From DMER64 sp049652385 (GTDB lineage Bacteria > Bacteroidota > Bacteroidia > Bacteroidales > UBA932): a stretch of 64,000 nucleotides of DNA. Of this stretch, positions 33,849 to 41,599 are shown in pieces (position 1 is the stretch's first letter; each line of letters begins with the position of its first letter). Where the stretch lies: contig JBASDX010000008.1 of the NCBI GenBank assembly GCA_049652385.1, positions 424,565 to 488,564 on the forward strand, in the 5' to 3' direction. Below the pieces are notes generated by a model. It was not told the DNA's origin, made no database searches, and saw nothing but the letters and a program-made list of their open reading frames with translations. The position numbers and the translations under genes are program-made.

Positions 33849-34724
33849 TTAAGGCAACGGTGCGTACGATGTTTCTACATAAGGCGCCTTGTTCAGGAAG
33901 TCGTAAGAAGCTTTAATGCTCTCAAACGGCTCCATAGTAAAAGCTTCCTGTTCTATTATGGCATATTTTAAACCGGCAACACGTGCTCTTTTGTATAAAG
34001 ACTCAAAGTCTATGTTGCCGGAAGCACCAATTTCCTTATCGTCTTTGACATGCCACAAGGAAAACCTGCCGGGATATTTTTCCATATACTCTTCTGCCGG
34101 CGAACCACCTGCCAGGCTCCAGAATACATCTATCTGAAAAAACACTTTGTCGGGATCGGTATGGTTTAACAGGTAATCATAGAGAGGTATACCGTCAAAC
34201 AAGGTAGAAAATTCTTTGTCGTGGTTGTGGTACCCAAAACGGATTCCTGCCTTGTTACAGGCTTCGCCCACAGCGTCAAAAAGCTCACAATAATGCAGCA
34301 ATCCCTCCAAAGACGCATAAGCTGTTTTCCACATGGATGGTTGAACGATATAAGCAATTCCTGCCTCGGCATGATCTGTTATGGCTTTATCCCACCAGGC
34401 AAGACATTCTTCCCACGAGGCGGTATTGGGATCAGGGCCGTTTATGTGGGAGGATAATACCACCAATCCTTTGGAACGGCACAGCTGCGTAAAGGCAGGT
34501 CCTGCCAATCCGTAAAAAGTACCTTCTCTGGGGTTATAACCCGCCAATTCCACAAAAGAATACCCGGCTGCCGCTACTGCATCCAATGCCGTATCCATAT
34601 CTTCCGCCATTTGAGCACGGATGGAATACAATTGCAATCCTATTTCTTTTTGTTCTTGTTTTTCTGTACAGGAACAAAAGAACGACAGTATAACGGCAGT
34701 CGCTATTCTTAAAGCTGTTTTCAT
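33849..34724 (-). CDS. AP-endonuclease-2-type TIM-barrel sugar isomerase/epimerase lipoprotein
   Basis: The 291-residue protein starts MKTALRIATAV, and its signal ends at the lipobox FFCSC, so it is probably a lipoprotein. The TIM-barrel pattern includes GLQLYSIR, AGYSFVELAGY, YHNHDKEF (metal-binding His) and FFQIDVFWS. The family covers sugar-phosphate isomerases and epimerases. Its start forms a TGATG overlap with the upstream DUF1080 gene. With that gene and the oxidoreductase it matches sets that cleave glycosides by 3-oxidation, where such a barrel may act on 3-keto sugars. The exact step is unknown. Confidence 0.87.
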   Translation of the reverse strand: MKTALRIATAVILSFFCSCTEKQEQKEIGLQLYSIRAQMAEDMDTALDAVAAAGYSFVELAGYNPREGTFYGLAGPAFTQLCRSKGLVVLSSHINGPDPNTASWEECLAWWDKAITDHAEAGIAYIVQPSMWKTAYASLEGLLHYCELFDAVGEACNKAGIRFGYHNHDKEFSTLFDGIPLYDYLLNHTDPDKVFFQIDVFWSLAGGSPAEEYMEKYPGRFSLWHVKDDKEIGASGNIDFESLYKRARVAGLKYAIIEQEAFTMEPFESIKASYDFLNKAPYVETSYAPLP

Positions 34725-35488
34725 CAGTCTAATATTCTGACTTTGATGTTTTTGAACCACACATCGTCACCGTGGTCCTGCAGCCCTATATAGCCTTCTT
34801 TTTCTTCTCCTCCGCAATTCAACAGCAGTTCATAGGCGATGGGCCATTTCTCCTGGCTGAATTTGCTGTTATCCAGCATTTCTTGCCACTGGGGCGTCCA
34901 CAGGTGGTATTCCAGTACCGGTTCTCCGTTTTGGAAATGAGCTACCGTTCCTTTGTACACCAGGATTTTTGCCGTATTCCATTCTCCGTAGGGTTTGGCG
35001 TTTTGCGGTTTGGCAGGAATCATGTCGTAGAGGGAAGCCGATTGGCGGTTTCCGTCCACACCTAAAAAGGCGTCGGGGTGGTGTTCGTTATCCAGGATTT
35101 GGTACTCAGGAGCAGAAATGTAGATAGGTTGTCCCGGTATTTCCTGAGCCAGGTAAAATACACCGGAATTGGAACCTTTTCCAACTCTCCATTCAAAAGT
35201 CAATTCAAAATTGCTGAATTTGCGATCGTAAATGATGTCTCCACCGTCTACGGCTCCCGCTTCTCCACGTCCGGAACCGTTGATTTTTATGGCACCGTCC
35301 TCTATAGTCCAGGCACCGGGAATGTCTGTGCCGTTGTAGGCGCGCCAACCGTCAAAGGTTTCTCCGTCAAAAAGTACTATTACGTTGGGATCATCCTGTG
35401 CCGCTTCCTTCTTCTTGTTGTTGCAGGAAGAGCAGCCGGCAGATAAAAAAGCAGCCATAAGAAAAGATAAAAAAATGATTTTTTTCAT
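34724..35488 (-). CDS. 3-keto-disaccharide hydrolase domain (DUF1080) lipoprotein
   Basis: This 254-residue lipoprotein (lipobox LSAGCSS) has a concanavalin-like beta-sandwich. It shows the DUF1080 marks LFDGETFDGWRAY, FELTFEWRVG, NSGVFYLAQE and EWNTAKILV. The family hydrolyses 3-keto-glycosides after an oxidoreductase has made them. It is encoded between the oxidoreductase (25 bases upstream) and the TIM-barrel gene (1-base overlap). Periplasm-facing localisation fits the other two products. Confidence 0.9.
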   Translation of the reverse strand: MKKIIFLSFLMAAFLSAGCSSCNNKKKEAAQDDPNVIVLFDGETFDGWRAYNGTDIPGAWTIEDGAIKINGSGRGEAGAVDGGDIIYDRKFSNFELTFEWRVGKGSNSGVFYLAQEIPGQPIYISAPEYQILDNEHHPDAFLGVDGNRQSASLYDMIPAKPQNAKPYGEWNTAKILVYKGTVAHFQNGEPVLEYHLWTPQWQEMLDNSKFSQEKWPIAYELLLNCGGEEKEGYIGLQDHGDDVWFKNIKVRILD

Positions 35489-35513
35489 AGTATAGGTATT
35501 TATGTATTTATAT

Positions 35514-37004
35514 TTAAGGCATTTCGGGCAAGGAATATCCTTCTCTGTAGGTATGACGGATCAATTCGTTGGCAAATTCCAAAGCGTTGATCGGATCTGA
35601 ATATTGGTGGTTGAATGTGGGGTGTCCGTCTTTTATGGAGAAGCCGTCCTTTACTTTCATACGTATGGTGTCGTTGGGCGAGATGTTCGTAAATTTCATG
35701 GCTTTGCCATCCCACAGCAGCTCCCTTCTAAGTCCTTGCAAACGAACAGCCAAAACACCCATAACCACCATTTCGTTCAACGGTCCTGCTTCTGAAAAAT
35801 CCGATGCTGTCTTGACGCGTGCCTCGGGGCTTTCTTTACAGGCACGGATAAAGTCTTCGTAATGGTTACTGTTGGGCACTTCACGCGTCAGGGTGGGAGC
35901 GGGGAGCGTGCGGCCGGATAGCAGCCAGGGATTTACGCCGTAACAGCCGCATATGAGTGTGTCTTTTGTTCCGTGAAATACCACGGCACCGCCGCTGTCA
36001 TTCATATTGCGTCCGGCGGGCCATCCTGCCGGATACTCGGGCAATAAGCCACCGTCGTACCACGTGACTTCTACTCCGGGCATGGCTACTTTAGGCATAT
36101 TGTCTCTGGCAGGGAACACAAATTTGGCTATTTGTGCGTTCGGTGCGCAGTCTGTCATCAAGGCAGTGGAGCTGCCCTGTACGGCGATGGGTGATTGCAG
36201 GTTCAATGCTTTGACCACCGGTTGTAAAATATGGCAAGCCATATCGCCTAAAGCCCCCGTTCCAAAATCCCACCAGCCTCGCCAATTCCAGGGATGGTAA
36301 ATCTTGTTGTACGGACGGTAGGGTGCCGGTCCAATGAACAGATCCCAATCCAGGTCGGGGTGCGGGGTATGCACTTCCGCAGGCGTTTCCAGACCCTGGG
36401 GCCAAATGGGCCTGTCGGTGAAAGCATCTACTCTTGTGACTTCTCCAATCATTCCGGACCAGATGACCTCGCATATTTCCCGCACTCCTTTGCCGGAGGC
36501 TCCCTGGTTACCCATTTGCGTGGCAACCTGATGTTTATCTGCCAAACGGGTCAGCAGTCGTGTTTCATATACGGTATGCGTAAGCGGTTTCTCACAATAG
36601 ACGTGTTTGCCCATAGCCAGGGCTTGTGCGGCTATAACAGCGTGCGTATGGTCTGCCGTACCTACAACCACAGCGTCTATCTGATGGCCCATTTCATCGA
36701 ACAGCTTTCTGAAGTCCTTGTATTTCTTGGCATCGGGGTAATTTTTCAGTTGATTGGCCGCATATTTCCAGTCTACGTCACACAAGGCCACAATGTTCTC
36801 TGTATTCAATTCCCGGATGACACCGCCGCCACGACCACCAATACCAATACCGGCAATATTCAGTTTATCGGTTGCGGCTTTTTTCTTTTTTCTTTGAGGT
36901 GCAGAGGGCACTTTACCCATAAGCGGGGTAGCGGCCACAAGAGCTCCTGCGGTAGCCAGGGCGCTTTTCTGTAAAAAATTACGTCTTGAAATGTTTTTTT
37001 CCAT
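35514..37004 (-). CDS. Gfo/Idh/MocA-family oxidoreductase with Tat signal
   Basis: The 496-residue protein starts with a twin-arginine signal (SRRNFLQKSALATAGALVA), so it is exported folded with its cofactor. The NAD(P) Rossmann loop GIGGRGGG lies near residue 55, the EKPLTHT motif near 138, and the C-terminal alpha/beta domain follows. Family members oxidise or reduce sugars at C3 in cooperation with DUF1080 hydrolases. It is the first gene of the three-gene operon. Only a near -7 box (TATATTTA) is seen upstream in the gap after the DUF4293 gene. Confidence 0.9.
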   Translation of the reverse strand: MEKNISRRNFLQKSALATAGALVAATPLMGKVPSAPQRKKKKAATDKLNIAGIGIGGRGGGVIRELNTENIVALCDVDWKYAANQLKNYPDAKKYKDFRKLFDEMGHQIDAVVVGTADHTHAVIAAQALAMGKHVYCEKPLTHTVYETRLLTRLADKHQVATQMGNQGASGKGVREICEVIWSGMIGEVTRVDAFTDRPIWPQGLETPAEVHTPHPDLDWDLFIGPAPYRPYNKIYHPWNWRGWWDFGTGALGDMACHILQPVVKALNLQSPIAVQGSSTALMTDCAPNAQIAKFVFPARDNMPKVAMPGVEVTWYDGGLLPEYPAGWPAGRNMNDSGGAVVFHGTKDTLICGCYGVNPWLLSGRTLPAPTLTREVPNSNHYEDFIRACKESPEARVKTASDFSEAGPLNEMVVMGVLAVRLQGLRRELLWDGKAMKFTNISPNDTIRMKVKDGFSIKDGHPTFNHQYSDPINALEFANELIRHTYREGYSLPEMP

Positions 37005-37039
37005 AACTATTGGTTTTTGTTAAATATACTAATTTTAAT

Positions 37040-37423
37040 TCATTTCTTTTTTTTTCCGCTGCGCAGTCTGTTGTACGATTGAACCAACGCCTCATCACTT
37101 CCAATGGCTCTGAGAGCCAGAATGATAAAGATAATACTTACCAGGGGAAATACCGTTTTCACAGAAAAAGTAAAATCGGCTTTGTTTTGGTAATACACAA
37201 CTCCCATCCATATTTGCTGCCCCAATAAAATAAGTGAAGTATATATGCAGAGCCGGATCTGAATTTTACGAGCTTTGAAAAGGAAAATGGTCAGCAGCAA
37301 CAAGGCACACACAGCTGCCGTAAGTACGACAAAGGGAGTATACGTGGCGTAGATGCCGAAAAAAAGCGCGGCCATCAATCCTAAAGCAATAAGAAGGTAA
37401 AGCGTCTGGATTCTTTGTATCAT
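37040..37423 (-). CDS. DUF4293 four-helix membrane protein
   Basis: The 127-residue protein has four hydrophobic helices (about 6-24, 29-48, 58-76, 87-106) and a basic, poly-lysine C-terminus. It matches DUF4293, a Bacteroidota-wide family of unknown function. A -7 box (37446-37453) lies 22 bases before the ATG. The oxidoreductase gene starts 35 bases downstream and could be co-transcribed. Confidence 0.85.
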   Translation of the reverse strand: MIQRIQTLYLLIALGLMAALFFGIYATYTPFVVLTAAVCALLLLTIFLFKARKIQIRLCIYTSLILLGQQIWMGVVYYQNKADFTFSVKTVFPLVSIIFIILALRAIGSDEALVQSYNRLRSGKKKK

Positions 37424-37445
37424 GAGGAGTTTTTGTTAGTTCCAA

Positions 37446-37453
37446 CAAATTTA
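37446..37453 (-). promoter_or_regulatory. -7 box (TAAATTTG) for the DUF4293 gene
   Basis: TAAATTTG on the minus strand fits TAnnTTTG and lies 22 bases before the ATG at 37423. It is divergent from the box at 37477-37484, 23 bases away. Confidence 0.6.
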
Positions 37454-37476
37454 GAGCAAAATCTGCAATTTTCCTC

Positions 37477-37484
37477 TACATTTG
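37477..37484 (+). promoter_or_regulatory. -7 box (TACATTTG) 4 bases before the nucleoside phosphorylase ATG
   Basis: TACATTTG ends 4 bases before the ATG at 37489, so a leaderless transcript is predicted. Confidence 0.7.
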
Positions 37485-37488
37485 CAGT

Positions 37489-38361
37489 ATGAAAACAATT
37501 GAACCTTCTGAATTGGTAATTAATAGCGACGGCAGTATTTTTCATTTACACATTAAGCCGGAACAATTGGCTGATTATGTGTTGTTGGTCGGAGACCCCG
37601 ACAGGGTAGATCTGCTGCGCACTTTACTGAGTCCTATCGAACACGAAGGAAGAAACAGGGAATTTGTGTGGGTGACGGGATATTTCAAGACGCAAAAAAT
37701 TACGCTTTTGTCTACAGGCATTGGTACGGATAACATCGATATCGTGATGCACGAATTGGATGCCTTGGTCAATATTGATTTTAAAAAGCGTACGGTTAAA
37801 GACAAGCATACTTCTTTGAACATTTTAAGGCTGGGTACTTCCGGCGCCATCCAACCGGGCATTTTGCCGGGAACTTTGGTGTTTTCCCAATATTCTGCAG
37901 GTATTGACGGCTTGCTTAACTGGTATGCAGGCAGAGATACGGTATCCGATACAGATCTGGAAAAGGCTTTTGTGCAACATATGGACTGGCCCGCTCTTCT
38001 GGCTACTCCTTATTTTGTCAGGAACGCTGAATTTTGGGAAAAAAGGTTTCCCGATGCCGTCAAAGGAATTACCCTCTCTGCACCCGGTTTTTACGGACCG
38101 CAAGGCCGTGTGGTACGTATACCTCTGGCCGATCCCGACTACATGTCTAAATTGGTGTCATTCAGTTATAAAGGGATGCAGATCACGAATATTGAAATGG
38201 AAGGTTCTGCCATTGCCGGTTTATCACACCTGTTGGGCCATCAGGGAGCAACCGTCTGTCTGATTATTGCGCAAAGAGACAGTAAAGATATGAAGGTAGA
38301 TTACAAGGGTTTGATGTTGGAAAAAGCATCTGATATTTTAGAAAGAATGCTTATATTGTAA
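37489..38361 (+). CDS. nucleoside phosphorylase (PNP/UDP family 1)
   Basis: The 290-residue protein has the phosphate-binding GDPDRV (about 32-37), STGIGTDN (about 75-82) and the substrate segment NIEMEGSAIAGL (about 228-239), as in uridine phosphorylase and MTA/SAH nucleosidase relatives. It splits a nucleoside with phosphate. Bacteroidota carry this group near housekeeping genes; base preference cannot be set by eye. The SirB1-like gene follows after 5 bases. Confidence 0.88.
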   Translation: MKTIEPSELVINSDGSIFHLHIKPEQLADYVLLVGDPDRVDLLRTLLSPIEHEGRNREFVWVTGYFKTQKITLLSTGIGTDNIDIVMHELDALVNIDFKKRTVKDKHTSLNILRLGTSGAIQPGILPGTLVFSQYSAGIDGLLNWYAGRDTVSDTDLEKAFVQHMDWPALLATPYFVRNAEFWEKRFPDAVKGITLSAPGFYGPQGRVVRIPLADPDYMSKLVSFSYKGMQITNIEMEGSAIAGLSHLLGHQGATVCLIIAQRDSKDMKVDYKGLMLEKASDILERMLIL

Positions 38362-38366
38362 CACCT

Positions 38367-39260
38367 ATGGTTTACGATAAAGAAATAGGAGACTTGCTGC
38401 CGCTGCTTGACGATCCTGACAAATATGTGCAGGATGCCTTGTTTGAGCATTTGAAATCAATGGGAGATCCGGCTATTGCACAACTGGAGATAATATACGG
38501 CCAGGTGGGAAAGGAGCCGGAGGCTGTGGCTATCGGGAAAATAGTTGATGCTTTGAAGGAGGCCATGAAATTTGAGAAATTGAAACGTTGGATTGACGCC
38601 GGAGAAGACGATTTGCTCAAAGGACTGTATTACATTCAGGATATCTTGACAGTTGGTATGGAAATTACGGATTTAAGAGCTGTCATGATGGATTGTGTTA
38701 CAGAGATTCTTCCGGAATTACGTGATGACCAAACGGTGCTGGAGCGTGTAATGCTGTTCAACCATGTTTTTTTCAACCGACTGAATTTCAGAACTATAGA
38801 TCCTATGTTTTCCAAACCGGACAATACATTTATTCATCAGGTGCTTGCAAAAAAAAGAGGGAGTCCGGTGACAGTGGGATTGGTGTACATCATGTTGGCC
38901 TACCAAACGGGTGTACCTGTGGAAGGCTGTGTTTTCAAAGGGGGATTTTTACCGGCCCTAAAAAGTGAAAAGAATCAATTACTTTTTATCAATGTGTTTA
39001 AAAACGGATTGATGTTTCCACATGCAGAGTTGGAAACTTTTCTAAAAAGCATGCATTTGAATATTCCCGCTGATTCTTTCAGAGAAGCGCTGCCGGTAGA
39101 TTTGGCTCAGATTTATGCAGAAACCCTGTTGTTCAGTTACTCTGCTCCGGAACAAGAAGATTACAATCCTCAGGTTGACAGACTCAATCGTATTTTAGCT
39201 CTTTTTGGACGTGAAAAAACCATGTTGATTGAGGTGGATGATGAGGAAGATGACATGTAA
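38367..39260 (+). CDS. SirB1-like transglutaminase-fold protein
   Basis: The 297-residue protein has an N-terminal HEAT-like helical part (about 1-90) and a C-terminal Transglut_core2/SirB1 domain with RRGSPVTVGLVY-like sequence (KKRGSPVTVGLVYIML, about 168-183). The stretch GCVFKGGFL carries a Cys near 189. It is acidic at the C-terminus. Family function is poorly known (tetratricopeptide-linked transglutaminase core). It is probably co-transcribed with the phosphorylase. Confidence 0.85.
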   Translation: MVYDKEIGDLLPLLDDPDKYVQDALFEHLKSMGDPAIAQLEIIYGQVGKEPEAVAIGKIVDALKEAMKFEKLKRWIDAGEDDLLKGLYYIQDILTVGMEITDLRAVMMDCVTEILPELRDDQTVLERVMLFNHVFFNRLNFRTIDPMFSKPDNTFIHQVLAKKRGSPVTVGLVYIMLAYQTGVPVEGCVFKGGFLPALKSEKNQLLFINVFKNGLMFPHAELETFLKSMHLNIPADSFREALPVDLAQIYAETLLFSYSAPEQEDYNPQVDRLNRILALFGREKTMLIEVDDEEDDM

Positions 39261-39273
39261 AGCAGAAAGAAGA

Positions 39274-39345
39274 GCGGGAAACGAGGCTCGAACTCGCGAC
39301 CCTCAGCTTGGGAAGCTGATGCTCTACCTACTGAGCTATTCCCGC
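39274..39345 (-). tRNA. tRNA-Gly (anticodon CCC)
   Basis: 72 bases fold as a full cloverleaf. The acceptor GCGGGAA pairs with TTCCCGC, the D stem is GCTC/GAGC, the anticodon stem is TCAGC/GCTGA with loop TTCCCAA (anticodon CCC), and the T arm holds TTCGAGC. It reads GGG glycine codons. No CCA is encoded; the sequence after the acceptor is TCT, so 3' processing and CCA addition are needed. A -7 box (39360-39367) lies upstream. Confidence 0.96.
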
Positions 39346-39359
39346 AAACATTTAGGGAG

Positions 39360-39367
39360 CAAATATA
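39360..39367 (-). promoter_or_regulatory. -7 box (TATATTTG) for tRNA-Gly
   Basis: TATATTTG on the minus strand ends 14 bases before the mature tRNA 5' end, leaving a precursor leader of about 10 bases for RNase P. Confidence 0.7.
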
Positions 39368-39375
39368 ACTATTAA

Positions 39376-40632
39376 ATGAAAAAGAAGAAGAGCGTTGTTG
39401 TCTTTTTAGCCCGAAAATTAAGAGGAGATGCTACTTCTACCGGTAAGGTAAGCCGTATGGGAGCGCGTATAGCTACGTTTAGTGTAGCGATTAGTGTCTT
39501 TACCATGATTCTGGCTGTGGCTATAGTACGTGGCTTCAGAATGGAGATAGAAAACAGGGCTGTAGGGTTCATGGGAGATATACTTATTGAGGCTCCCGGT
39601 GCGGGCTTTGTTACAGAGACTGTTCCCATTACTACAGATTTATCGTACCTGCCCGCATTGGCTGCATTCCCCGAGGTGTCCCATGTACAGGAATTTGCTA
39701 CTTCATACGGTATGATTCGAACAGATCAGGCTATACAATCTGTCTCTTATAAAGGAGTGTGCCCTTCCTATGTCTGGGATTTTTTTAACCAACACCTGGT
39801 GAGGGGTTCCTTGCCTGTCATAACCGACTCCGTGTCTTCAAGTGAAATTTTGATATCGGAACGTATGTCTTCTTATTTGGGATTGGACGTACAAGATGTG
39901 GCTACATTATATTTTATTGGAAATAGTGTAAAAATGAGGCGTTTTGTAGTGGCGGGTATTTACAATATACAATTGGAAGATGTGGATAACCACTTGATAT
40001 TGGGAGATATCCGCCACGCCCGACGGATTAATGGGTGGAAAGAAGATGAAGTGAGCGGCTTGGAAGTCTTTTTGAAAGACAGGAAAAAGGTTGATATTGC
40101 ACAGATCCGGATGGAGCATTTTATTTATTCCGAATCGTTGGATACCGACCAGGGTGTCGTATTGAACAGTGTACGTAAGAAGTATGCCCATTTGTACGAT
40201 TGGCTGGCATTGATAGATATCAATGTAGTTGTTCTTCTGGTATTGATGGTGTTGGTATCGGGCTTCAACATGGTATCTGCTTTGCTCATCATGCTTTTTG
40301 AAAAAACATCAACTATCGGTTTGTTAAAAGCTGTTGGCATGAAGGATGCAGCCCTCCGCAACCTGTTTCTGTACCATGCCGGTAAAACAGCTCTGTGGGG
40401 AGCAGCAGCAGGAACGATACCGGCAGGGGTTTTCTTATACTTGCAAAAAACAATACATCTTATCAAATTAAATCCTGCCAACTATTTTGTAGACAGCGTT
40501 CCGGTAGCTATTGCATGGACGCACATGCTGCTTATAGATTTTGTGGCTGTGGCTTTGTTAATGCTTGTAATGACCATTCCATTGAAAGGAATTGCACGTA
40601 TCAGTCCCGCAGAATCTGTTCGGATGCGCTAA
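39376..40632 (+). CDS. FtsX-type ABC permease (lipoprotein-release LolC/E-like)
   Basis: The 418-residue protein has an N-terminal helix (about 28-50), a periplasmic MacB-core-like domain (about 55-270) and three C-terminal helices (about 278-300, 325-350, 375-400) with the FtsX pattern. LolC/E relatives work with a LolD ATPase to send lipoproteins to the outer membrane. No ATPase gene is adjacent here. The tail overlaps the convergent MltF-like gene by 32 bases. Confidence 0.88.
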   Translation: MKKKKSVVVFLARKLRGDATSTGKVSRMGARIATFSVAISVFTMILAVAIVRGFRMEIENRAVGFMGDILIEAPGAGFVTETVPITTDLSYLPALAAFPEVSHVQEFATSYGMIRTDQAIQSVSYKGVCPSYVWDFFNQHLVRGSLPVITDSVSSSEILISERMSSYLGLDVQDVATLYFIGNSVKMRRFVVAGIYNIQLEDVDNHLILGDIRHARRINGWKEDEVSGLEVFLKDRKKVDIAQIRMEHFIYSESLDTDQGVVLNSVRKKYAHLYDWLALIDINVVVLLVLMVLVSGFNMVSALLIMLFEKTSTIGLLKAVGMKDAALRNLFLYHAGKTALWGAAAGTIPAGVFLYLQKTIHLIKLNPANYFVDSVPVAIAWTHMLLIDFVAVALLMLVMTIPLKGIARISPAESVRMR

Positions 40633-41599
40633 CCCATTCCAGATATCTGAACCAGATCATTTCTACGTACTCTTGTGTTTGACGAGGCGTATAGCCACTT
40701 ACATGTGACCACAGGTCCGGATTCTTGCCGTCAAGTTCTGCTTGTTCTCTGCTTTGCTGAATACGTCCCATACCTGCATTGTAAGCTGCCAGAATGAAAT
40801 TGACTTCCTCTTCTTCCGGCAGGTGTGTCAAATGCATGTTTCTTTTTAAAAAGGCGAAATACGTTATGGCTCCACGAATATTATCTTCCGGGTTGTATAG
40901 GTCTTTGATTTTCATATCTGCAGCGGTAGCTTCTTTGATTTGCATGAGGCCTATGGCATTTCCGGAAGAACGTGCATTCATTCTGTATTGAGATTCCTGG
41001 TACATGACAGATCGGAGTAATCGCCAGTCCCATCCCAACGTTCGTCCATAAACCCGTAATAGGGAATCGTAGGGACATCTGTCTATGGATGCCGGGAAAA
41101 AACGGCTTCTGAATTTCGCATAGCCCTGTGACTGTTTAAAAAGAGTAAGCCAATGTACCATGTTTAAATGCCACGGGTGCTTGTCTTTAAGGACAACCCA
41201 TACTTCTCCCATGGAGGTGATTTGCGGTGTGATGAATAATTTGCCTGTTAAATGCTTAGGTATGGAATCGCGAATGATATTTATGGCAAGGATATCCGTA
41301 ATGTTATTTTCCAAAAGGTCCCATGCCGGTACGGAATCATGTGCAGGAGCGTATTGCAAAACCATTTTATGAGCACGGGCAAATTTTTTCATCAATTCGT
41401 AATGGTATCCCACCCGGGAACCGGCATAAGCAGGAAGATACACCGTACTGTATAACGTGTCTCCTTGTAATGCCGCCAATTCCTGATCTTTCCATAGGCC
41501 GGCTTTACGTGTACGTTGGAACGTACGGAATTCACCGTATATAACAGCCAACAATAAGGCAGTCAATAGAATAATCAATATTTTAGCTTTAGAAGTCAC
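40601..41599 (-). CDS. MltF-type lytic transglycosylase
   Basis: The 332-residue protein has one N-terminal helix (about 6-22), a solute-binding-like domain (about 45-150, shorter than in E. coli MltF) and a C-terminal SLT domain with catalytic Glu202 in MYQESQYRMN, followed by AIGLMQI and AYNAGMG. It cuts peptidoglycan with anhydro-MurNAc formation and recycles wall. It overlaps the porin gene by 11 bases upstream. Confidence 0.93.
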   Translation of the reverse strand: MTSKAKILIILLTALLLAVIYGEFRTFQRTRKAGLWKDQELAALQGDTLYSTVYLPAYAGSRVGYHYELMKKFARAHKMVLQYAPAHDSVPAWDLLENNITDILAINIIRDSIPKHLTGKLFITPQITSMGEVWVVLKDKHPWHLNMVHWLTLFKQSQGYAKFRSRFFPASIDRCPYDSLLRVYGRTLGWDWRLLRSVMYQESQYRMNARSSGNAIGLMQIKEATAADMKIKDLYNPEDNIRGAITYFAFLKRNMHLTHLPEEEEVNFILAAYNAGMGRIQQSREQAELDGKNPDLWSHVSGYTPRQTQEYVEMIWFRYLEWVSASEQILRD

